NCBI RefSeq assembly: GCF_026262505.1
Contig: NC_067203.1
Span: 5,084,001 to 5,148,000, forward strand
Origin: Trichomonas vaginalis G3
Lineage: Eukaryota > Parabasalia > Trichomonadida > Trichomonadidae
Length of the DNA stretch: 64,000 bases
Direction of reading: 5' to 3'
The notes beneath the pieces were generated by a model. It was not told the DNA's origin and did no database searches. It saw only the letters and a list, made by a program, of their open reading frames with translations. Both the position numbers and the translations under genes were made by a program. Below are positions 59,554 to 64,000 of this stretch, in pieces (position 1 is the stretch's first letter; every line of letters starts with the position of its first letter).

Positions 59554-61079
59554 CTAAAATATTTATTTTCTTCATTGACAGAAAAGTCACCAACAATAGT
59601 TTCAATATTTTTTGTTCCTATCAAACTTTGGTATATTTCATTGACATATGTTTTATCTGCTTTATTTTCAAGGCTAACGTTTAAGTCTGTTATTTCAGAA
59701 GATGTATGTGTATGTCCAACGTCACTTTTCCTGTTTAAGGTTTCTTGTAAGTTTGTAATATTTGCAATGGTATGTGTATGTCCAACGTCACTTTTCCTGT
59801 TTAAGGTTTCTTGTAAGTTTGTAATATTTGCAATGGTATGTGTATGTCCAACGTCACTTTTCCTGTTTAAGGTTTCTTGTAAGTTTGTAATATTTGCAAT
59901 GGTATGTGTATGTCCAACATCACTTTTCCTGTTTAAGGTTTCTTGTAAGTTTGTAATATTTGCAATGGTATGTGTATGTCCAACGTCACTTTTCCTGTTT
60001 AAGGTTTCTTGTAAGTTTGTAATATTTGCAATGGTATGTGTATGTCCAACGTCACTTTTCCTGTTTAAGGTTTCTTGTAAGTTTGTAATATTTGCAATGG
60101 TATGTGTATGTCCAACGTCACTTTTCCTGTTTAAGGTTTCTTGTAAGTTTGTAATATTTGCAATGGTATGTGTATGTCCAACGTCACTTTTCCTGTTTAA
60201 GGTTTCTTGTAAGTTTGTAATATTTGCAATGGTATGTGTATGTCCAACGTCACTTTTCCTGTTTAAGGTTTCTTGTAAGTTTGTAATATTTGCAATGGTA
60301 TGTGTATGTCCAACGTCACTTTTCCTGTTTAAGGTTTCTTGTAAGTTTGTAATATTTGCAATGGTATGTGTATGTCCAACGTCACTTTTCCTGTTTAAGG
60401 TTTCTTGTAAGTTTGTAATATTTGCAATGGTATGTGTATGTCCAACGTCACTTTTCCTGTTTAAGGTTTCTTGTAAGTTTGTAATATTTGCAATGGTATG
60501 TGTATGTCCAACGTCACTTTTCCTGTTTAAGGTTTCTTGTAAGTTTGTAATATCAGATATAGAATGTGTATGAGTCTTATCTGCTTTTGTCTCTAATGTT
60601 TCCTTAAGACTTGGTATTTGGTTAATATAATGTATATGAGTCTTTTTAGAATATTCGTTTTCAGCTCTTGTCACTTCACTTGACATTTTATTGTCAACAT
60701 ATGTTTTGTCTGCTAGTTCAGGATGAGTATGTTCTTTTGTTGCATAAGCATTGTTAGCTCTTTCTTCTTCTTTTGCTATTGCATCGTCTACATATTCTTT
60801 GTCAGCTTTGTTGTCAACATCTGCTTTCAAAAGAAGTTCATTTATAGGTTTCTCGTTTAAAGTTCCTTTTGTTGGATTTATACAGACAGTATTGTTCTTA
60901 TTGTCTTGAAATAGAAACTCATCTGTCATTGGGTTTATTGTCAGTTTTAAGTTTCCTTCTTTCAATGACTCAGATATCTTAGAATAGTTTGAAAAGTTTG
61001 TTGTGTTCTTATTTAGAGCTTGCATAATGAGTTGTCGGTTGTGTTGTATTTCTCTCATAGACGCTGTTTCATTTGACAT
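59478..61079 (-). CDS. Polinton 2 tail-fibre shaft protein with 22-residue repeats
   Basis: The 533-residue product from ATG 61079 has a head (SNETASMREIQHNRQLIMQA) and an acidic coiled linker with several KADKxYVD spacers and HTHP/HIHY sites, then thirteen copies of a 22-residue unit, TLNRKSDVGHTHTIANITNL plus QE, followed by SSEITDLNVSLENKADKTYV. Phage long tail fibres show the same pairing of GHTHT with short helical or strand links, and in T4 gp37 the His-x-His pairs bind metal along a trimer. A trimeric shaft carrying the collar tip encoded just downstream is therefore inferred. Confidence 0.8.
   Translation of the reverse strand: MSNETASMREIQHNRQLIMQALNKNTTNFSNYSKISESLKEGNLKLTINPMTDEFLFQDNKNNTVCINPTKGTLNEKPINELLLKADVDNKADKEYVDDAIAKEEERANNAYATKEHTHPELADKTYVDNKMSSEVTRAENEYSKKTHIHYINQIPSLKETLETKADKTHTHSISDITNLQETLNRKSDVGHTHTIANITNLQETLNRKSDVGHTHTIANITNLQETLNRKSDVGHTHTIANITNLQETLNRKSDVGHTHTIANITNLQETLNRKSDVGHTHTIANITNLQETLNRKSDVGHTHTIANITNLQETLNRKSDVGHTHTIANITNLQETLNRKSDVGHTHTIANITNLQETLNRKSDVGHTHTIANITNLQETLNRKSDVGHTHTIANITNLQETLNRKSDVGHTHTIANITNLQETLNRKSDVGHTHTIANITNLQETLNRKSDVGHTHTSSEITDLNVSLENKADKTYVNEIYQSLIGTKNIETIVGDFSVNEENKYFRWQLVQSLKMVHGVNSFRKITMKCM
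59706..60566. repeat. 66-bp tandem array, thirteen near-identical copies
   Basis: The unit containing GTATGTGTATGTCCAACGTC and TTTGTAATATTTGCAATG repeats every 66 bp exactly, thirteen times, in frame with the 22-residue protein repeat. I noticed only one internal base change (AACATC for AACGTC near 59918), so the array is very homogeneous and likely to vary in copy number. Confidence 0.95.
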
Positions 61080-61097
61080 TTTTATTATAGATAAAAT

Positions 61098-61946
61098 ATG
61101 CTTCCAATAGAAAAAGAAAATTCTAGAGTTGCTACAACTAAACCATTAGATGAACTTTTTACTAATGTCGGTCAAAAGTTTGAGATAGATACCGTAAAGC
61201 ATGAAGGCTATCGTTTTGACTACCCATTAAGATGGTTAAGAGACCCATCTGTCACAAAAGCTATTGGCTTTCGTAGAATGAAGTTCATTTCAGAAGCCAT
61301 ACATGGTTTCCCATTTATTGTAAGGTTTCATATAGATTATACATCTGAAGGGCAACGAAAAATGTGGGAAGAAATTGAGCTAATACAAGTTGACCTCTCA
61401 TCTTCTCTACAGACTGCATTAAAAAATATAGAAGATAAAATAAATTCATGTTATGCAAAATATGCTGATGAATATGCGAATACCGATAGCACACTTTATG
61501 TGAGAATTGTATATGACAAACAAAATTCACAAGTGTCATTTCAAATCTACGAAGACAATCCAAATAAAGACGAACAAATATATACAGAATTCACTGCAAT
61601 GTCATGGTATTATTTGCAAAGAATGTTAAATCAGAAAGTTGAACCTCCTTTAGCAAATATCTACAGTCGATATGCAAGAGATGAACCATATTTATTTAAA
61701 GATGTTTTCGACCAAGATGCTATTATTGTTCATGCTTCATTTTCTGGCGCCCAAAACTCTTTCTTATGCTTGGCAAATGACTTTTACGAAAAACATACAA
61801 AGTTATACGAACCACCAAGTGGAAGTATTTCAGACTTTCAAGTATGGTTTACTACAGATGGAAGAAAAAGAATAATTCCATTATACCATGCGTTTTACTT
61901 AGAACTTAGTTTCATATACAACTACTATCGAACGATAAAAATATAA
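61098..61946 (+). CDS. Polinton 2 candidate minor capsid (penton-like) protein (282 aa)
   Basis: The product looks whole and mixed alpha/beta. Its last 100 residues contain IIVHASFSGAQNSFLCLAND, then ISDFQVWFTTDGRKRIIPLY and FYLELSFIYNYY, a strand-polar turn-strand order found at the end of Polinton/adintovirus penton proteins and similar to 24157-24636 in Polinton 1. It starts 18 bp from the divergent fibre shaft gene. The assignment is by pattern and position. Confidence 0.5.
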   Translation: MLPIEKENSRVATTKPLDELFTNVGQKFEIDTVKHEGYRFDYPLRWLRDPSVTKAIGFRRMKFISEAIHGFPFIVRFHIDYTSEGQRKMWEEIELIQVDLSSSLQTALKNIEDKINSCYAKYADEYANTDSTLYVRIVYDKQNSQVSFQIYEDNPNKDEQIYTEFTAMSWYYLQRMLNQKVEPPLANIYSRYARDEPYLFKDVFDQDAIIVHASFSGAQNSFLCLANDFYEKHTKLYEPPSGSISDFQVWFTTDGRKRIIPLYHAFYLELSFIYNYYRTIKI

Positions 61947-61950
61947 CTTT

Positions 61951-62184
61951 TTAATATACCGGTTGTGGTTGCCAACTTGACTGTGGTGCAGGTTCAGGCT
62001 GTTGTATTACAGGAGCTTGTTCTTCTGGTTCAGGGTCTTTAGGTATAATACCAACAAACTGACCTACTCTTTTACCAATATTTTTGACACTGTTCCATAC
62101 TCCTCTTCCGACAGATTTTATTCCATTCCATATACCTCTTCCAACATTTCGAAAGAAGTTTCCTATCTTACTGAAGAAACCCAT
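61951..62184 (-). CDS. Polinton 2 amphipathic helix protein (77 aa)
   Basis: The N-terminal 45 residues contain a Phe/Trp/Gly/Lys pattern that repeats roughly every eleven residues (NFFRNVGRGIWNGIKSVGRG), a strongly cationic amphipathic helix resembling membrane-active peptides. The tail is Pro/Gln-rich. Release of such a peptide to open a membrane during entry is known for adenovirus protein VI-like proteins; here that role is inferred only. Confidence 0.55.
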   Translation of the reverse strand: MGFFSKIGNFFRNVGRGIWNGIKSVGRGVWNSVKNIGKRVGQFVGIIPKDPEPEEQAPVIQQPEPAPQSSWQPQPVY

Positions 62185-62202
62185 TTTACTATATGTAAAA
62201 AT

Positions 62203-62565
62203 CTAATGTCCGCCTAGTCTCTTACGTTTCCTGTTGAGTTCCATAGCATTCTTTAACTGGAGCTCATACATTCTGTTTCTCCTCTGGTAGAAAACATATT
62301 CTGGGTCAACTCCTGTGTTCGCGTCATCTGCATAAAGTTGTTTATATCCCACTTCAGGGTTTGTATAAAACTCTTTCCATCTCATATTTGCATACCATGG
62401 TGGCAAACCTAACGCAGCGTCATTTGACATGGCAGTTTGCATTTGTACATCTGTTGGCACTTGACCATAGTTTGCCATTGCAGTTTGTATTCTAACTTCA
62501 TTTGGAATATTCTCTGGGTTTGGTTGTCCAGGTTGCTGTGCATTCGCTAAGTTCTGTGCGTCCAT
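62203..62565 (-). CDS. Polinton 2 unknown protein (120 aa)
   Basis: ATG 62565 begins a Gln/Asn/Pro-rich N-terminus with two related segments (NEVRIQTAMANYGQVPTDVQ, and MQTAMSND), then an ordered middle (PPWYANMRWKEFYTNPEVGY) and a basic end closing RKRLGGH. A virion-associated linker is possible. No family is recognised. Confidence 0.5.
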   Translation of the reverse strand: MDAQNLANAQQPGQPNPENIPNEVRIQTAMANYGQVPTDVQMQTAMSNDAALGLPPWYANMRWKEFYTNPEVGYKQLYADDANTGVDPEYVFYQRRNRMYELQLKNAMELNRKRKRLGGH

Positions 62566-62588
62566 TTAATATTAGATAAAAATATCTC

Positions 62589-62720
62589 TTACGAGTACAT
62601 ATGCTGAACATTTGCAGGCATTGGTTCATCTTCATATTCTCTGTACTTTTCTGCCACGTCAAATAAATAAATGACACAATGGAAAAAACCTAAAACAAGT
62701 AGTCCTATTTCAAACCACAT
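62589..62720 (-). CDS. Polinton 2 tiny membrane protein (43 aa)
   Basis: ATG 62720 opens 43 codons: a hydrophobic span (WFEIGLLVLGFFHCVIYLF) followed by an acidic tail (DVAEKYREYEDEP). It overlaps the end of the methyltransferase gene by 16 bases, in a different frame, suggesting translational or transcriptional linkage. It is one of two small membrane proteins in the element. Confidence 0.5.
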   Translation of the reverse strand: MWFEIGLLVLGFFHCVIYLFDVAEKYREYEDEPMPANVQHMYS

Positions 62721-63523
62721 TTACTTACTAATAAAATTTCTTTATTGTGACACTTTCTCCGGTTTATAGGACCTCTCTCATATTCTATCTTGTCATATAT
62801 AAACTCATAGTCATGTATGTCCTCTAACCATCTCATAACGGTTTCCAAACCACTTTTATCGGATGTAAAGTAAAAGCATGGATGGTTATGTATAACGTCT
62901 AAAGTTTCTAAAGAGTCTCTCAAAGTCCAGTCTACTTGGTATTGAAAATCCCATGTGTTATAGAACGGCGGGTCCACTATAAAGAAAACATTTTCCTTGT
63001 CTTTATATTTTTCATACAACTCTGTCCAATGACATCTCACAAACTCTATACCCTCAATATATTTTTCTATGTCCTCTTTGAAAACATTTGTATAGTTAAG
63101 ATATAAAACTTTTGACATAAGTGTTTCAATGTCATGAACTCTTATAGCACCACTATATAATAGTCTAGCAGATATACTATCCCAGTCTATATATTCTGCT
63201 TTTTTCAAAACCTCTCTCACAATATTTTTCTTATCTAATGGTATACGTTCCATCTTACCTATAGGTATCTTTTCTTTTAACTCTTTCAATATATTATTTG
63301 TGTCTGGAATATGTTTGAGACGGTCCATATAGTTGTCGAAGTCATTGCATATAATCTTTGAGTCAGGAAATACGGTATGACATAAATGGGATATATAGAA
63401 ACTTCCGCCGAACAAATCTACAAATGTTAGACCATTCGGTAGTTTCTTAAGTTCTCTCAATATAATATCTTTACATCTACTCTTATTTCCAAAGAACGGT
63501 AACAGCGGTTTTGTAAAATTCAT
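62705..63523 (-). CDS. Polinton 2 D12-class N6-adenine DNA methyltransferase
   Basis: The 272-residue product looks whole. PFFGNKSRCKDIILREL at residues 9-25 is the family's motif X, FVDLFGGSFY near 34-43 is the SAM-binding motif I, NDFDNY follows near 60, and DPPF near 184-187 is the catalytic motif IV. The order of motifs is that of Dam/D12-class enzymes, which methylate adenine in short sites such as GATC. It is the rightmost gene of the element, reading inward from the right end. It may mark element DNA or control its expression. The ATG at 63523 follows TTATTATATATAA. Confidence 0.9.
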   Translation of the reverse strand: MNFTKPLLPFFGNKSRCKDIILRELKKLPNGLTFVDLFGGSFYISHLCHTVFPDSKIICNDFDNYMDRLKHIPDTNNILKELKEKIPIGKMERIPLDKKNIVREVLKKAEYIDWDSISARLLYSGAIRVHDIETLMSKVLYLNYTNVFKEDIEKYIEGIEFVRCHWTELYEKYKDKENVFFIVDPPFYNTWDFQYQVDWTLRDSLETLDVIHNHPCFYFTSDKSGLETVMRWLEDIHDYEFIYDKIEYERGPINRRKCHNKEILLVSKCGLK

Positions 63524-63553
63524 TTATATATAATAATAAAACTGTTTTTACCC

Positions 63554-63640
63554 GAAAAGTGATAGAAAAGTGACAAAACATGAAAACATATATAATTTGT
63601 GAAAAGTGACACAAAAGTGACATTTTAAAAAGTGACACCA
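63554..63640. repeat. Iteron-like cluster of AAAAGTGACA copies
   Basis: Five close copies of AAAAGTGA, mostly extended to AAAAGTGACA, lie in 87 bases between the methyltransferase promoter and the right terminal repeat (near 63555, 63566, 63602, 63614 and 63628). The core is the same as in the AAAAAGTGACATTTTT boxes before several genes of this element. Confidence 0.7.
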
Positions 63641-63734
63641 TTAATATGATGTAAATAACAACGGTTTTGGTTTTGTCACCGGCTGGTCGGCTGGGGTTCG
63701 GTCCTCCTCTTGGGTCTTGGGCAAAATTTCTTAT

Positions 63735-63779
63735 GGGCTAGAGGGCGCAACGCGCCTGGAAGCCCCACTTACCTGACCT
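63735..63779. repeat. Right terminal inverted repeat of Polinton 2
   Basis: Mirror of 39557-39600, starting GGGCTAGAGGGCGCAACGCG. The flanking host bases do not repeat the left flank, so target duplication is not visible. Confidence 0.85.
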
Positions 63780-63843
63780 GAGTTCTATTGTTAAATAGCT
63801 AAAATATCACAAACTGATTAAAGCACTAAACTTTCAATGATTT

Positions 63844-64000
63844 TAAGGGTGCGCCCGGGAGGATCATGTAAACTTTAGAATTAAGAACCTTAATTTTTAA
63901 GCAATAACTTGGTACCTAAATAGGTAGGAAAACTCTAAAAATATCAAAAAATACAACTTGGCTCCATAATAATTCTGTCATGGTGGCTGTTTGTATCCCC
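63844..64000 (-). repeat. Dispersed repeat copy B, inverted, truncated by the window edge
   Basis: The reverse complement of this stretch aligns with 35902-36057, sharing CAAGTTGTATTTTTTGATAT and GTTTACATGATC with the terminal GCACCCTTA. It begins 64 bp outside the right end of Polinton 2 and continues to the window edge. Confidence 0.8.

Larger units (their letters stand above)
39557..63779. mobile_element. Polinton/Maverick element 2 (24.2 kb)
   Basis: The ends are short GC-rich inverted repeats: AGTGGGGCTTCCAGGCGCG at 39566 and its mirror ending at 63769, with weaker similarity out to 39557 and 63779. I find no clear 6-bp target duplication. Genes include an intact-looking rve integrase, packaging ATPase, D12-type adenine methyltransferase, tail-fibre proteins and a penton-like candidate, together with broken PolB, SF3 helicase, major capsid and several small genes. 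Its PolB differs strongly from that of Polinton 1, so it is another lineage. The element is broken overall, with some twenty breaks concentrated in about ten genes. The near-identical fibre repeats suggest recent activity of that part. Confidence 0.9.

Noticed and set aside
59706-60566. CRISPR array
   Set aside because: The 66-bp units are contiguous with no unique spacers and are in frame with a protein.
59452-60573. Long plus-strand reading frame with 22-residue Cys/Phe-rich repeats
   Set aside because: It is the complementary shadow of the fibre repeat array; the minus frame has phage-fibre logic and the plus frame does not.
10485-63779. Adenain-type maturation protease in either Polinton
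   Set aside because: No convincing His/Asp-Cys pattern was seen in any frame; short unknown genes might still hide one.
35902-64000. One giant 28-kb element bounded by the inverted dispersed repeats
   Set aside because: The interval contains three ordinary host genes and a complete Polinton with its own ends; the repeats are better explained as separate copies of a family.

Overview
The window looks like a chromosomal piece from a parabasalid protist (trichomonad), perhaps Tritrichomonas-like. The grounds are very AT-rich, intron-poor intergenic DNA, a bacterial-type DegT/RfbH aminotransferase gene among eukaryotic signalling and trafficking genes, an initiator-like TCATA just before one host ATG, and two large Polinton/Maverick elements of a kind known to be abundant in Trichomonas. 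Entamoeba invadens, another Polinton host, is the main alternative; the sequence alone does not settle the species.

Layout. 1-1.8 kb: a near-perfect palindrome (about 415-bp arms) running into a 120-bp satellite built from nested palindromes. 1.8-10.5 kb: host DNA with a prominin-like five-span membrane protein (-), a gene interrupted by one in-frame TAA (+) and a four-EF-hand calcium-binding protein (+). 10,485-30,675: Polinton 1 (20.2 kb, 6-bp target duplication GTAAAT, terminal inverted repeats), carrying a protein-primed-type PolB, an integrase, a primase-SF3 helicase, a packaging ATPase, a double-jelly-roll capsid gene, candidate minor structural genes, a phage-tail-collar-like gene and small amphipathic proteins. 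30.9-32.1 kb: the DegT/RfbH-like gene. 32.9-35.1 kb: two short non-autonomous DNA transposons side by side, one unassigned and one hAT-like, each with a visible 8-bp target duplication. 35.9-39.4 kb: host genes for a beta-rich protein, an MCRS1-like FHA protein (-) and a Rab-like GTPase (-). About 39,557-63,779: Polinton 2 (24.2 kb), a distinct lineage with its own PolB, integrase, helicase, ATPase and capsid gene, a repeat-built tail-fibre protein, a NUMOD/HNH protein and a D12-class adenine methyltransferase. The last 157 bp are an inverted copy of a dispersed repeat that also abuts the start codon of the gene at 36,059.

How the genes fit together. Each Polinton carries a replication set (PolB plus SF3 helicase), an integration set (rve-type integrase plus terminal repeats) and a virion set (capsid, minor structural proteins, packaging ATPase). 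Each also carries phage-like adhesion proteins: collar/tip domains in both, and in Polinton 2 a shaft of thirteen near-identical 22-residue units. Both elements are mosaics of whole and broken genes and are best read as relatively young fossils. I did not recognise a maturation protease in either. Recurrent AT-rich boxes sit just before many start codons in both elements, and Polinton 2 has a second motif (AAAAAGTGACATTTTT) before several small genes.

The most unusual structures are the opposed arrays of 100-280-bp repeats on both sides of the primase-helicase gene in Polinton 1, the 66-bp x 13 fibre array, the AAAAGTGACA iteron-like cluster near the right end of Polinton 2, and the CAACGGT palindrome in its left divergent promoter region.
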